Shown here: positions 47,190 through 55,532 of the stretch, piece after piece | How positions within the stretch are numbered: the stretch's first letter is position 1 | Layout: each line of letters opens with the position of its first letter | Assembly (NCBI RefSeq): GCF_001718415.1 | Contig: NZ_CP013378.1 | Coordinates: 620,001 to 684,000 of the forward strand | Direction of reading: 5' to 3' | Source of the DNA: Burkholderia pseudomultivorans | GTDB taxonomy: Bacteria; Pseudomonadota; Gammaproteobacteria; Burkholderiales; Burkholderiaceae | Length of the DNA stretch: 64,000 bases | The notes under the pieces: model-generated | Told to the model about the DNA's origin: nothing | Databases searched by the model: none | What the model saw: the letters and a program-made list of their open reading frames with translations, nothing else | Program-made: the position numbers and the translations under genes

Positions 47190-48254
47190 TCAGCGCGCCG
47201 CGATCCGGGCGCGTGTCTGCGGTGCACGCCGGCGCGCGACATCGGCGCGGCCTTGCGCGGGATGGCGTCGCGCATCGCGCGCGACCGGCAGTTCGCTGAC
47301 CTTGCTGTGCGTCTGGTAGCGGCGACGCACGAGGTAGACCGGCCGCTGCTTCGATTCGTCGTAGATCCGGCCGACGTATTCGCCGACGACGCCGATGCCG
47401 ACCAGCTCGATGCCGCCGATAAACAGCATCGCCGAGATCAACGATGCATAGCCGGGCACCGGATTGCCGAACAACAGCGTGCGGCCGACGACGAACGCGC
47501 CGTACAGGAATGCGACCGCGGCGATACCGGTGCCGATGTAGGTCCAGCAGCGCAGCGGCAGCGTGCTGAAGCTCGTGATGCCTTCGAGCGCGAAATTCCA
47601 CAGCTTCCAGCCCGAGAACTTCGAGTGCCCGGCGCTGCGCGGATCGCGCTGATATTCGACGATCACCGTCCGGTAGCCGACCCACGCGAACAGCCCCTTC
47701 ATGAAGCGATGCCGTTCGGGCAGGCTGCGCAGCGCGTTGACGACCTTGCGGTCCATCAGCCGGAAATCGCCGACGTTCTCCGGCAGCTTCACGTCGGACA
47801 GCAGGTTGTGCACGCGGTAGTAGAGCGCGGCCGCGGTGCGTTTCGCAAACGAATCGCACGCGCGGTTGCTGCGCTTCGCGGCGACGACCTCGGCGCCGTC
47901 GCGCCAGTGATCGATCATCGTCGGGATCAGGCCTGGCGGATCCTGCAGGTCCGCATCGAGCGGGATGACCGCGTCGCCGAGCGCTTCGTCGAGGCCGGCC
48001 GTCAACGCCGCCTCCTTGCCGAAGTTGCGCGTCAGGTCGATCACGCGCACGCGACGGTCGTGCGTGGCGATCGCAACCAGGCGTTCGAGCGTGTCGTCGC
48101 GGCTGCCGTCGTTCACGCAGACGACTTCGAAGCGGATCGCGTCGATCGCCGCCATCAGCGGCATCACGACGTCGAAGAAGCGCTCGACGGCTTCTCCTTC
48201 GTTGTAGAACGGCACGACCAGCGAGACGAGCGGCGTGTGAAATGGAATCCGCAT
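47190..48254 (-). CDS. GtrB-like family 2 glycosyltransferase (polyprenyl-phosphate sugar synthase)
   Basis: A 354-residue enzyme that probably loads a sugar onto undecaprenyl phosphate. The GT-A domain starts VSLVVPFYNEGEAVERFF and has CVNDGSRDDT, the metal-binding DAD in PLDADLQDPPG, and GDFRLMDRKVV. Two transmembrane helices (about 230-255 and 265-295) follow, the DPM1/GtrB C-terminal arrangement. A basic tail of about 30 residues is extra. Adjacent genes encode a GtrA flippase and two GT87-like membrane transferases, forming a complete sugar-transfer module. The sugar cannot be told from sequence. Confidence 0.9.
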   Translation of the reverse strand: MRIPFHTPLVSLVVPFYNEGEAVERFFDVVMPLMAAIDAIRFEVVCVNDGSRDDTLERLVAIATHDRRVRVIDLTRNFGKEAALTAGLDEALGDAVIPLDADLQDPPGLIPTMIDHWRDGAEVVAAKRSNRACDSFAKRTAAALYYRVHNLLSDVKLPENVGDFRLMDRKVVNALRSLPERHRFMKGLFAWVGYRTVIVEYQRDPRSAGHSKFSGWKLWNFALEGITSFSTLPLRCWTYIGTGIAAVAFLYGAFVVGRTLLFGNPVPGYASLISAMLFIGGIELVGIGVVGEYVGRIYDESKQRPVYLVRRRYQTHSKVSELPVARDARRHPAQGRADVARRRAPQTRARIAAR

Positions 48255-48278
48255 GACAGTTCCCCTGAGAGCGCCGCT

Positions 48279-49661
48279 TTAATGATGATGCCCGCGCGGC
48301 AGCGGGTGTTCGTCGCGGCGTGGTGCGGGCACGGCGCGGCGGCGCGTCCTGAACGGGCGCGTAAAGTCGATCTCGTCGGGATCGTCGCCTGCGTCGGGCA
48401 GCACCGGCGCATCGCGTCGCTCGCGGGCGACGCGCGCAACCAGCAGGACGAGCGACGCGAGCGTGACGATCGGCATCAGCTGGAACGACAGATACGGAAC
48501 GAGCAGGAAGCCGCCGAGCGGCATCGCCCACATCAGCGCCAGCCATTCGCGATCGAAGCGTCGCCAGCCGTGCTCGCCGGCGTGGCGCGCATACCACGCG
48601 ATCACGATGCCGTACCACGTCAGGTCGTAGTCGTACAGGTAAGGGCTGACCAGCAAGCACGCGCAGGTGACGGTCGCGGCGCGCAGCGCGTATGAGCCGT
48701 TGGCGCGCCACGTATAGAGCACGGCGAGCGCCGCGCCGGCAGCCGACAGCAGCTGCAGCGCGCGGGCGACGGCGGCCGGCCAGCCTGCCAGCGTCGCCAT
48801 CGCGAAGACGGTCGGCATGCGGGAGAGCTTCGCCTGGCCGGTGAGCACGATCTGATAGGCGTCGTGGACGCCGTGTGCGAATGCGATCCAGGTGCCGGTG
48901 CCGAATGCCAGCGCCGACAGCGCGACGACGCAGGCGATCGTCGCGGCCCATGCGGCCAGCGCGCGCGATTGTCCGGCGCACAGCAGCGCGAGCGGGAACA
49001 GGATCGACAGCTGGGGTTTCATCGTCAGCAGGCCGAGGCAGACGCCGGCGGCGATCGGCCGGCGTCGCAGCAGCAGCAGGCCGAGCCCGGCCAGCGACGC
49101 AGTGAGCAGGCTGGTTTGCCCGCCGACGACGGTCAGGAACGCGCCGGGAAAGGCGAGCGCGCAGGGCAGCGCGAGCGCGTGCCGCGCGATGCCGCGGACC
49201 GTGGCGGCGAACAGCGCATACGTGGCGCCGAGCCACAGCACGGCGGCCAGCGCATACGGCAGCCAGCCGAGCGGCAACACGAACAGCAGCATGCTCGGCG
49301 GATAAAGCCACGGCAGGATGCCGTCGGCGGGGTTCATCGTCGGTATCGCGAGTTTCTGGACCGCGAACAGCGCCGGGAAACGCCATGCGTCGAGCGCGTG
49401 TCCGTGTGCCGCGAGCCGCGCGGCGCTCCAGACCGGCGAGAAGTCCTGCGCGAGCGGCTCCGGCGCGCCGGCGTGGTGCAGGATCACGCGCGCGACGTAG
49501 ATGCCGACGAACAGCAGTTCGGTGAGCAGCACGCCACCGGCATAGAGGCGCACGCGCGCGCCGGTCAGCCAGTGCGGCCGGCGACGCGGGCCCGCGACCG
49601 GCAATGCCGGATGCGGAGCGACGACCGGATGTCCTGGCCGGGCGGGATGATGCGCCTTCAT
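48279..49661 (-). CDS. GT87-like membrane glycosyltransferase (DUF2029), copy 1
   Basis: A 460-residue membrane protein with about 9-10 hydrophobic segments. It has the GT-C type luminal loop after helix 1 with QDFSPVWSAARLAAHGHALDAW, where the Asp is the probable catalytic base, the WLYPPSMLLFVLPL segment and GLLTMKPQLSILFP, all hallmarks of GT87/DUF2029. Members use polyprenyl-phosphate mannose or arabinose donors outside the membrane. The C-terminus is Pro/Arg/His-rich and ends in three His. The start ATG overlaps the stop of the second copy (ATGA), so the pair is coupled. Confidence 0.85.
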   Translation of the reverse strand: MKAHHPARPGHPVVAPHPALPVAGPRRRPHWLTGARVRLYAGGVLLTELLFVGIYVARVILHHAGAPEPLAQDFSPVWSAARLAAHGHALDAWRFPALFAVQKLAIPTMNPADGILPWLYPPSMLLFVLPLGWLPYALAAVLWLGATYALFAATVRGIARHALALPCALAFPGAFLTVVGGQTSLLTASLAGLGLLLLRRRPIAAGVCLGLLTMKPQLSILFPLALLCAGQSRALAAWAATIACVVALSALAFGTGTWIAFAHGVHDAYQIVLTGQAKLSRMPTVFAMATLAGWPAAVARALQLLSAAGAALAVLYTWRANGSYALRAATVTCACLLVSPYLYDYDLTWYGIVIAWYARHAGEHGWRRFDREWLALMWAMPLGGFLLVPYLSFQLMPIVTLASLVLLVARVARERRDAPVLPDAGDDPDEIDFTRPFRTRRRAVPAPRRDEHPLPRGHHH

Positions 49662-50896
49662 CGCGCGTGGCGGGCCACGCGCGACGCGCGGCGCACGACG
49701 ACGAACAGCAGGGTCAGCAGCACGGCCGGCCCGATCTGCGGCAGCTTGAACAGCGGATTGAACATCTCGTAGAACGGCAGCAGCCACGCGAGCACGATCG
49801 CCCCCTGGTCGCCGGGCAACCAGCCTTGGTCGAGGCCGTACGCGATCAGGCAGAACACCGCGATGCCGAGCCAGGGCAACTCGTAGCCCCACAGATACGG
49901 CGTCGACAGCAGCGTCGAGATTGCCAGCACCGCGCCGCGCAGGCGCCGGTCCTGCGTACGGCGCCAGACGTCGACGGCGGCGACGACGGCAAGCAGCGCG
50001 ATCATCGCCTGCACGGCCAACGCGACCGGCAGCGATGCACCGGCGAGCCGGAGCGCGGCGAACGGCGTCGGCGACGCGAACCAGTATCCGGGGAGCACGA
50101 AGTGCTGGTTGCGTACCGTCGACATCGCATCGAGCAAACCATGCAGCGCGACCGTACCGGTCAGCGCAACGCCGGCCGCGGCAAACAGCGCCGTCGTCAG
50201 CGCCGCGGCGATGAACGCGCGCCATTCGCGTGTCGCGATCAGCACGAACGGAAACAGGATCGCCATCTGCGGCTTGATCGCGAGCAGGCCGATCAGCACG
50301 CCCGCGATCGTCGGGCGCCGCTCGAGATGATGAAGCGCGAGCGCCGCGATGCCGGCGGTCAGGATGCTGTTCTGGCCGAACGATGCGGACAGGAACACGC
50401 CAGAGTACGCGAGCACGACGAGCGCGGCGGCGCGCGGTACGCGCAGATGCGCATGCAGCCCGGACAGGCGTGGGACTGCATGCGCGTAGCATAAAAGGCT
50501 GCCCGCGAAAAAGAGCAGATAAGCGGGCAGAAAGGGCACGAGGGCGACAGGCGCGACGAACAGCAACATCGTCGGTGGGTAGAGCCACGGCAGCGAGTGA
50601 TGGCGCAGATACGCGCCGAACTCCGCATACTCCGCCTGGAACAGGGCAGACGCGTCGTAGGCCGATGCGGCTTGGCCGTGCAACACGAGATTCGAGACGG
50701 TCCAGAAGACCGAGAAGTCGGTGCCCGGGCGCGACGTGACGTTCGACGTAAAACCTTCCGTCACGTACCCCCAGGCCAGCAGCAAGGACAGGCAAAGCGC
50801 CAGCATGATGCAGCTGTACGGGACGATCCGGTCCGCGGTCAGCCATTCAGCACACCGTATCGTATGACGGCGCGTTTCGCGATTTTGTGTGTACAT
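49658..50896 (-). CDS. GT87-like membrane glycosyltransferase (DUF2029), copy 2
   Basis: A 412-residue polytopic membrane protein, clearly related to the preceding product. It has TDFSVFWTVSNLVLHGQAASAYD in the first periplasmic loop (catalytic Asp in TDFSVFW), LPWLYPPTMLLFVAPV and LLAIKPQMAILFPFVL. The start is taken at ATG 50896 (MYTQNRE), since the longer frame to 51064 has a basic, non-membrane extension without a ribosome site. It is the first gene of the minus-strand unit. Upstream lies the 1-kb region that carries the flp promoter on the other strand. Confidence 0.82.
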   Translation of the reverse strand: MYTQNRETRRHTIRCAEWLTADRIVPYSCIMLALCLSLLLAWGYVTEGFTSNVTSRPGTDFSVFWTVSNLVLHGQAASAYDASALFQAEYAEFGAYLRHHSLPWLYPPTMLLFVAPVALVPFLPAYLLFFAGSLLCYAHAVPRLSGLHAHLRVPRAAALVVLAYSGVFLSASFGQNSILTAGIAALALHHLERRPTIAGVLIGLLAIKPQMAILFPFVLIATREWRAFIAAALTTALFAAAGVALTGTVALHGLLDAMSTVRNQHFVLPGYWFASPTPFAALRLAGASLPVALAVQAMIALLAVVAAVDVWRRTQDRRLRGAVLAISTLLSTPYLWGYELPWLGIAVFCLIAYGLDQGWLPGDQGAIVLAWLLPFYEMFNPLFKLPQIGPAVLLTLLFVVVRRASRVARHAR

Positions 50897-51127
50897 GATG
50901 CCCCGTATTCGGTGGAGGCTGCGTGGTCGGTGCAGCCATCTTTTGTTGTCGTATGTCCGGATCTCGTCGCGATGCACTGCGCGGTCCGGTGAATGCATTG
51001 TTGGAGAAAAAGTCAGACGACGCAAACCGCGCTCGCGAAACGCGCGATGTCGATGCGTGAGCAACGGGTTGAAAACGGCCGGTTTCGCGGGAAAAGGCCG
51101 CTGCCGCGCGATGTCGTGTTTCCGACC

Positions 51128-51140
51128 TGAAACATTTCGC
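51128..51140 (+). promoter_or_regulatory. Distal enhancer-type element before the flp genes
   Basis: TGAAA-CAT-TTCGC. The sequence CTGAAACATTTCGCGAG (51127-51143) is repeated 164 bases downstream with one change, TTGAAACATTTCGCGAG. Confidence 0.5.
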
Positions 51141-51291
51141 GAGGGACGCGGCCGGGAAATATGTCAATGCTGCGAAATCCGGGCAAAGGGCGGCGTCCGG
51201 GAAAATCCCGAGAAAATAGTTTTCAGTCTTGCGTGGGGCGGTGCCGGGCACGGCGACGCGGTGACATGACGCGCACGGGCGATATCAAAAT

Positions 51292-51304
51292 TGAAACATT
51301 TCGC
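51292..51304 (+). promoter_or_regulatory. Proximal enhancer-type element before the flp genes
   Basis: TGAAA-CAT-TTCGC ends 71 bases before the -24 GG of the promoter at 51374. The spacing is within 2 bases of that at the tadE promoter. Confidence 0.55.
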
Positions 51305-51373
51305 GAGAGGCGTCCGTTGCAGCGGGCCCCTGGCAATCGCCGAACCCCGAAATAAACGGGCGGTTCGTCGAGC

Positions 51374-51389
51374 TGGCCCGCTCCTTGCC
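51374..51389 (+). promoter_or_regulatory. Sigma-54-type promoter of the flp-tad operon
   Basis: TGGCCCG-CTCC-TTGCC matches 10 of 12 fixed positions, with GG (51375-51376) and GC (51387-51388) 10 bases apart. Transcription from about 51400 would give a leader of about 530 bases before the first flp gene. The rest of the 50897-51929 interval holds only the elements listed and one doubtful small frame. Confidence 0.65.
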
Positions 51390-51605
51390 TAAGCGACGGC
51401 ATGGCAGTCGACGGGGTGATGACCGGCCGGTTTGCGGTACCGATACAAACAACCGGATGGCGGCATGACCGCGGAAACGAAGACTGGGGCACGTCGGGGA
51501 AAGCGTGACTCCGGGTCGGGAAAACGTCGGCGTTACCGTCGATCGGCCAGGAACCGGCATCGTCCGGTCAATAAGATCAGCAAGACCGAGTTACGGGGAA
51601 TAAAA

Positions 51606-51833
51606 ATGAAAGACCAGCGCACATCGCGGCTTGCGCGCCGCTGCAGCAGCGTGCTGAAGAATTGCCGGGAGACCGTCTCCCGTGCATGGGCAACACGTAT
51701 GGCGAACGGCATCGGCACCGTTCGTGCAGGCCGCCCGCTGCGGCCGGTCGAAGCGTACGTGCATCGCCTGCGTCCCGTCTCCATCGAATCCGCCCGCATG
51801 GGCAACTGCGCACACCGTTGCCGGTGGCGCTGA
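51606..51833 (+). CDS. Doubtful small basic protein in the flp leader
   Basis: A 75-residue frame, Arg-rich with several Cys, starting MKDQRTSRLARR after an ACGGGGAATAAAA sequence with a weak ribosome site. It lies between the sigma-54-type promoter and the first flp gene. It has no recognised domain, and Arg-rich frames are frequent by chance in this GC-rich DNA. It may be a leader peptide or not coding. Confidence 0.25.
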   Translation: MKDQRTSRLARRCSSVLKNCRETVSRAWATRMANGIGTVRAGRPLRPVEAYVHRLRPVSIESARMGNCAHRCRWR

Positions 51834-51929
51834 GCGTCGCGCTCTCGTCCTTTCGTAGTGCCCGCGGTACCCACTCCCTGCGTCGATCCAGGCCAGGGTC
51901 ATTTGATAGTAGTGCAAAGGAGAATTGTC

Positions 51930-52112
51930 ATGTCCAAGTTCATGCTTGATGTGCGCCGTTTCGTTCGCGACGAAGACGGGGTGACGGCCATCGAATACGG
52001 CCTGATTGCCGCGCTGATCGCAGTGGGAATCATCGCCGCGCTGTCGACCATCGGCACGGATCTGAAGACCGTGTTCAGCACGATCGCCGACGATCTGAAT
52101 GGAGCGGTATAG
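51930..52112 (+). CDS. flp: Flp family type IVb pilin, copy 1
   Basis: A 60-residue prepilin. A basic leader of 17 residues ends at Gly17. Cleavage there by TadV would leave a mature pilin starting VTAIEY, with Glu at +5 and Tyr at +6, the Flp signature. A hydrophobic helix (about 24-43) follows, then a short polar tail ending LNGAV. AAAGGAG precedes the ATG. It is the likely main subunit of the Flp pilus and is the first clear gene after the long leader from the sigma-54-type promoter. Confidence 0.93.
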   Translation: MSKFMLDVRRFVRDEDGVTAIEYGLIAALIAVGIIAALSTIGTDLKTVFSTIADDLNGAV

Positions 52113-52360
52113 CGCGATGGATCGGCTGGCGACGAAGGGTTCGTCCGGACCGTTCGTCGTCGCCACGCGATCCATCGCAGCGGTTGGATGCGGATGTCGT
52201 CCGCGCTGCTGGCGATCGGCCGGTATCCGGAACCGCAGTCGAAGCGGAACCGGACGCGGCGGTTACGGAAATTCGACGGACGGAACGGTGGACGACTCGC
52301 ACGGCGGCAGTCTGCGAGCCCGTCCCTGGTCTGGTTGCGCACCTGGAATCGGAGGTCGGC

Positions 52361-52555
52361 ATGCAACGCGAGAGGCAAACCGCCAGACGGTGGCGCTGCG
52401 ACGAGCAGGGCGTGACGTCGATCGAATATGCATTGCTTGCGGCGATGCTCGCCGTCGTCGCGATCGCCAGCGTGGTTGCCCTGAAGGGTGCGCTGGTCGA
52501 TACGTACCAGGCGATCGCGGATGCGGTGACGGCCGCGTTGACGCTGGTTCTTTGA
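52361..52555 (+). CDS. Flp family type IVb pilin, copy 2
   Basis: A 64-residue prepilin. The leader again ends at Gly17, followed by VTSIEYALLAAMLAVVAIAS with Glu +5 and Tyr +6. The leader is more basic than in copy 1 and contains a Cys; the C-terminal region after the hydrophobic helix differs (VDTYQAIADAVTAALTLVL). GGAGG lies 6 bases before the ATG at 52361. The 248 bases between the copies hold no convincing gene. It may be a minor pilin or a subunit for other conditions. The prepilin peptidase gene follows 31 bases later. Confidence 0.9.
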   Translation: MQRERQTARRWRCDEQGVTSIEYALLAAMLAVVAIASVVALKGALVDTYQAIADAVTAALTLVL

Positions 52556-52586
52556 TTTAACGCTGAATGAACATGCGAGGTTCTCC

Positions 52587-53126
52587 ATGCTGACCGCTGC
52601 GCTACCTTATCCGGTCCCGTTGTGCGTGACGTTGCTGGCAATCGTCGCGGCGAGCACGGACCTCGCGAGCCGGCGCATTCCGAACCGTGTCGTCGCGGTC
52701 GGGCTCGCGGGCGCACTGATCGCGCAGTGCGCGCTGCATGGCGTCGCGGCGGGCACGGCCGGATGGCTGGCCGGCGCGGCGACCGGCTTCGGGCTGCTGC
52801 TGCCGTTTTACCTGCTGCGCGGGATGGCGGCCGGCGACGTGAAGCTGATGCTTGCGGTCGGCGCATGGGTCGGACCGGCGATGGCGTTCCGCATCGTGCT
52901 GGCCGCGTTCGTGCTCGGCGGTATCGGCGCCGTCGGCTTCGCGATTGCGCACGGCCGGCTGCGCCAGATGGCGGCGAACGTGCGCGCGCTGATCATGCGC
53001 CGCCCGGGCCGGCCGCGCGCGGCGACAGCCGACGGGCACGGTCCGTTCGAGTCGGTCGGCACGCTGCCATATGGCGTGGCGATCGCGGCGGGCACGCTGG
53101 GCATGCTGCTCGTGTCGGGCGCATAG
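52587..53126 (+). CDS. tadV: Prepilin peptidase TadV/CpaA
   Basis: A 179-residue inner-membrane aspartic peptidase (A24 family) that cleaves Flp and TadE leaders. Six or so hydrophobic segments are seen. The catalytic aspartates are in ASTDLASRRIPN (Asp25) and AAGDVKLM (Asp84). It lacks the N-methylase domain of large PilD enzymes, as usual for CpaA/TadV. The region after residue 125 is basic and cytoplasmic (RRPGRPRAATADG) before a final helix. It follows the second flp gene and precedes the ATPase gene by 32 bases. Confidence 0.9.
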   Translation: MLTAALPYPVPLCVTLLAIVAASTDLASRRIPNRVVAVGLAGALIAQCALHGVAAGTAGWLAGAATGFGLLLPFYLLRGMAAGDVKLMLAVGAWVGPAMAFRIVLAAFVLGGIGAVGFAIAHGRLRQMAANVRALIMRRPGRPRAATADGHGPFESVGTLPYGVAIAAGTLGMLLVSGA

Positions 53127-53158
53127 AACGGCGTCCCGGCCACGACGACGGAGCGATC

Positions 53159-54559
53159 ATGGACATCAACTACACCGAGCTGCCCCACGACGCACGGATT
53201 GCGCATCTGCCCGATCCGGCGCCATCGCGCGAAGCACATGCGAAGCCCGGCTCGCAATGGCCGGCAGCGCCGCGCACGCTCGACGAAACCGGACTGAGCC
53301 CGACGTTCGTCGCGGGGCTCGTGCTCAAGTCGATGCTGATGCACGGTCGCGCGACCTACGGTGAGCTGGTCGAACGTCATTGCCTGCCGCTGGCGGTGCT
53401 CGACGACGTGCTGGCTTTCCTGGTCCGCGAGCATCTGGTCGAGATCGCGCGTCGTGGCGCGACGGATCTCGACGTGTCGCTGCGCCTGACCGAAACGGGG
53501 CGCGTGCGCGCGCTCGAGGAACGGGCGCGCGGCGGCTACTGCGGGCCCGCGCCGGTGACGCTCGACGCATATGTCGAAGTCGTCGCCGCGCATTCGGTGC
53601 GCAAGCTGCGCATCACGCACGACGATGCACGCCGCGCGTTCGACGGCGTCGTGATCGATGCGGCGCTCGTCGATGCGGCGGCCGCGGCGCTGAACGCGGG
53701 CCGCCCGCTGCTGATCCACGGTCCGGCCGGCAGCGGCAAGAGCTTCTTTGCCGAGCGGCTCGGCGCGCTGATGCACGGCGTCGTGCCGGTGCCGCATGCG
53801 ATTTGCGCGGGCGGCGCGGTGATCCAGGTCCATGACCCGCTCGTGCATGTCGACGCGGCGCCGCAGTCGGGCGGCCGGTCGTTCGATCGCCGCTGGCGCC
53901 TGTGCGCGCGGCCCGTCGTGACGTCCGGCGGCGAGCTGACGCTCGACGAGCTCGACCTGCGTCGCGATGACGTCGAGGGCTTCTACCAGGCGCCGCCGCA
54001 CATGAAGGCGAACATGGGGATGTACGTCGTCGACGATCTCGGTCGCCAGCGAATCGACGCACGCGACCTGCTCAACCGCTGGCTGCGCCCGCTCGATCGC
54101 GGCGTCGATTTGCTGACGCTCGATTCGGGCAGCCGCTTCATGCTGCCGTTCGACGTGTGGCCGGTGTTTTCGAGCAACGCGGCGCCGGAGCAGTTCGGCG
54201 ACGAAGCGTTCCTGCGCCGGCTCGGCTCGAAGCTGTACGTCGGCCCGCTGTCGATCGACGACTACCGCGCGGTGTTCGACGCAGCCTGCGCGTCGCTCGG
54301 CCTCGTGTCGACGTGCGAAGCATTCGACTATCTGCTGCACCGGTTGCATTTGCCGACCGGCAAGGCGTTTCTCGCGTGCCTGCCGGAGGACCTGCTGCGG
54401 CTGGTCGCGGCCCGCGCGCGCTATCACGGCGGTCCGTCCGAAGTGACGCACGACGCGCTGCACGACGCGTGGGCGAACTATTTCGGCGTGGCGCCCGAAC
54501 GGGACGGCAGCCACCCGCCACCGATCGAGCGCATCGGCCGCACGCTGGCATCCGGTTGA
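53159..54559 (+). CDS. AAA-type ATPase with N-terminal winged-helix-like domain in the tad operon
   Basis: A 466-residue cytoplasmic protein. Residues about 45-120 resemble a winged helix (TYGELVERHCLPLAVLDDVL, then a wing-like strand pair). The ATPase core has Walker A GPAGSGKS at 188-195, a possible Walker B in GMYVVDDLGRQ near 283 and PVFSSNAAPEQF as a sensor-like segment. It is not one of the standard TadA, TadZ or TadD components and has no transmembrane segment. Position between tadV and cpaB suggests a role in pilus assembly or its control. I do not know a named family for it. Confidence 0.75.
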   Translation: MDINYTELPHDARIAHLPDPAPSREAHAKPGSQWPAAPRTLDETGLSPTFVAGLVLKSMLMHGRATYGELVERHCLPLAVLDDVLAFLVREHLVEIARRGATDLDVSLRLTETGRVRALEERARGGYCGPAPVTLDAYVEVVAAHSVRKLRITHDDARRAFDGVVIDAALVDAAAAALNAGRPLLIHGPAGSGKSFFAERLGALMHGVVPVPHAICAGGAVIQVHDPLVHVDAAPQSGGRSFDRRWRLCARPVVTSGGELTLDELDLRRDDVEGFYQAPPHMKANMGMYVVDDLGRQRIDARDLLNRWLRPLDRGVDLLTLDSGSRFMLPFDVWPVFSSNAAPEQFGDEAFLRRLGSKLYVGPLSIDDYRAVFDAACASLGLVSTCEAFDYLLHRLHLPTGKAFLACLPEDLLRLVAARARYHGGPSEVTHDALHDAWANYFGVAPERDGSHPPPIERIGRTLASG

Positions 54560-54594
54560 ACCGCCCCGTTACCGATTCGTCGAGGAGCATTGCC

Positions 54595-55428
54595 ATGAAA
54601 ATCAGTCGCGCAGTCATGATGCTGGTCATCGCGATGATCGCGGGGTTCGCCGCGGTCGTGTTCGCCTCCCGCTGGCTGGTCCAGACGTCCACCAGTTCGG
54701 TCACGCCGATCGCGGTGGCGGCCACCGACCTGAACCTGGGCGAGCCGCTCGGGCCGAACCAGGTGCATACGGTCAGCTGGCCGACGGGCAGCGTGCCGCC
54801 GGGCGCGTTCACCGATCCGAAGGAACTCGACGGGCGCGTCGTGCGCACGAGTCTCGCGCGCGGCGAGCCCGTGATCGAGTCGAAGCTCGCGCCGGTCGGC
54901 ACCAAGGGCGGGCTGTCCGCGGTCATCGCCGAAGGCAGCCGCGCGATCACGGTGCGCGTGAACGACGTGGTCGGCGTCGCGGGCTTCGCGCTGCCGGGCA
55001 ACTACGTCGACGTGATCGTCAACACGCAGGCGCAGCAGGGCAAGAGCGACGGGCAGAGCATCTCCAAGATCGTGCTGGAGCACATCCTCGTGCTCGCCGT
55101 CGCGCAGCAGGTCAGCCGTGACGATACCGCGCCTAAGGTTGTCAATGCGGTGACGCTCGAAGTCACGCCCGACCAGGCCGAGCGGCTCGACCTCGCGCGC
55201 AGCGTCGGCACCTTGTCGCTCGTGCTGCGCAACCAGATCGACAAGCAGACGCTGAACACCGACGGCGCGACCAAGCTGACGCTGCTCGGCAAGGCGCCCG
55301 TGCCCGATGCGCCGCCCGCGCCGGCGCACGTGCGCACGATGCACGTGGTGTCGCGGGCCGTGCCGGAAGCGCGCCGCGACTGCATCGGCGTGCTCGCGGG
55401 CGTGAAGGGCAGCGTCGAATGCTTCTGA
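54595..55428 (+). CDS. cpaB: Flp pilus assembly protein CpaB/RcpC
   Basis: A 277-residue periplasmic protein with an N-terminal membrane anchor (about 8-27). The SAF/beta-clip domain follows, with AATDLNLGEPLGPNQVHTVSWP, the RVVRTSLARGEPVIESKL strand pair and the RcpC-type GSRAITVRVNDVVGVAGFALPGNYVDVIV (given here as ITVRVNDVVGVAGF and LPGNYVDVIV). CpaB works with the secretin in building the outer-membrane channel. GAGGAG precedes the ATG at 54595. It lies 35 bases after the ATPase gene. Confidence 0.93.
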   Translation: MKISRAVMMLVIAMIAGFAAVVFASRWLVQTSTSSVTPIAVAATDLNLGEPLGPNQVHTVSWPTGSVPPGAFTDPKELDGRVVRTSLARGEPVIESKLAPVGTKGGLSAVIAEGSRAITVRVNDVVGVAGFALPGNYVDVIVNTQAQQGKSDGQSISKIVLEHILVLAVAQQVSRDDTAPKVVNAVTLEVTPDQAERLDLARSVGTLSLVLRNQIDKQTLNTDGATKLTLLGKAPVPDAPPAPAHVRTMHVVSRAVPEARRDCIGVLAGVKGSVECF

Positions 55429-55532
55429 CGCGCAACGGCATGACCGAATAAACGGATCGACCGTCTGCGACGCAGGGCGGTCGTGGACGGCGATCACCGG
55501 CACAGCGCCGGACACTCGGGGGATCAGACGAA

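Noticed and set aside
51069..51081. A further TGAAA-type element (TTGAAAACGG) upstream of the flp region
   Set aside because: Only the left arm matches; the right arm GCCGG does not fit the dyad, and it is far from the promoter.
52113..52360. Plus-strand frames between the two flp genes that extend the second pilin upstream
   Set aside because: The upstream extension lacks a ribosome site and would destroy the short prepilin leader; GGAGG directly before ATG 52361 gives the standard 17-residue leader.
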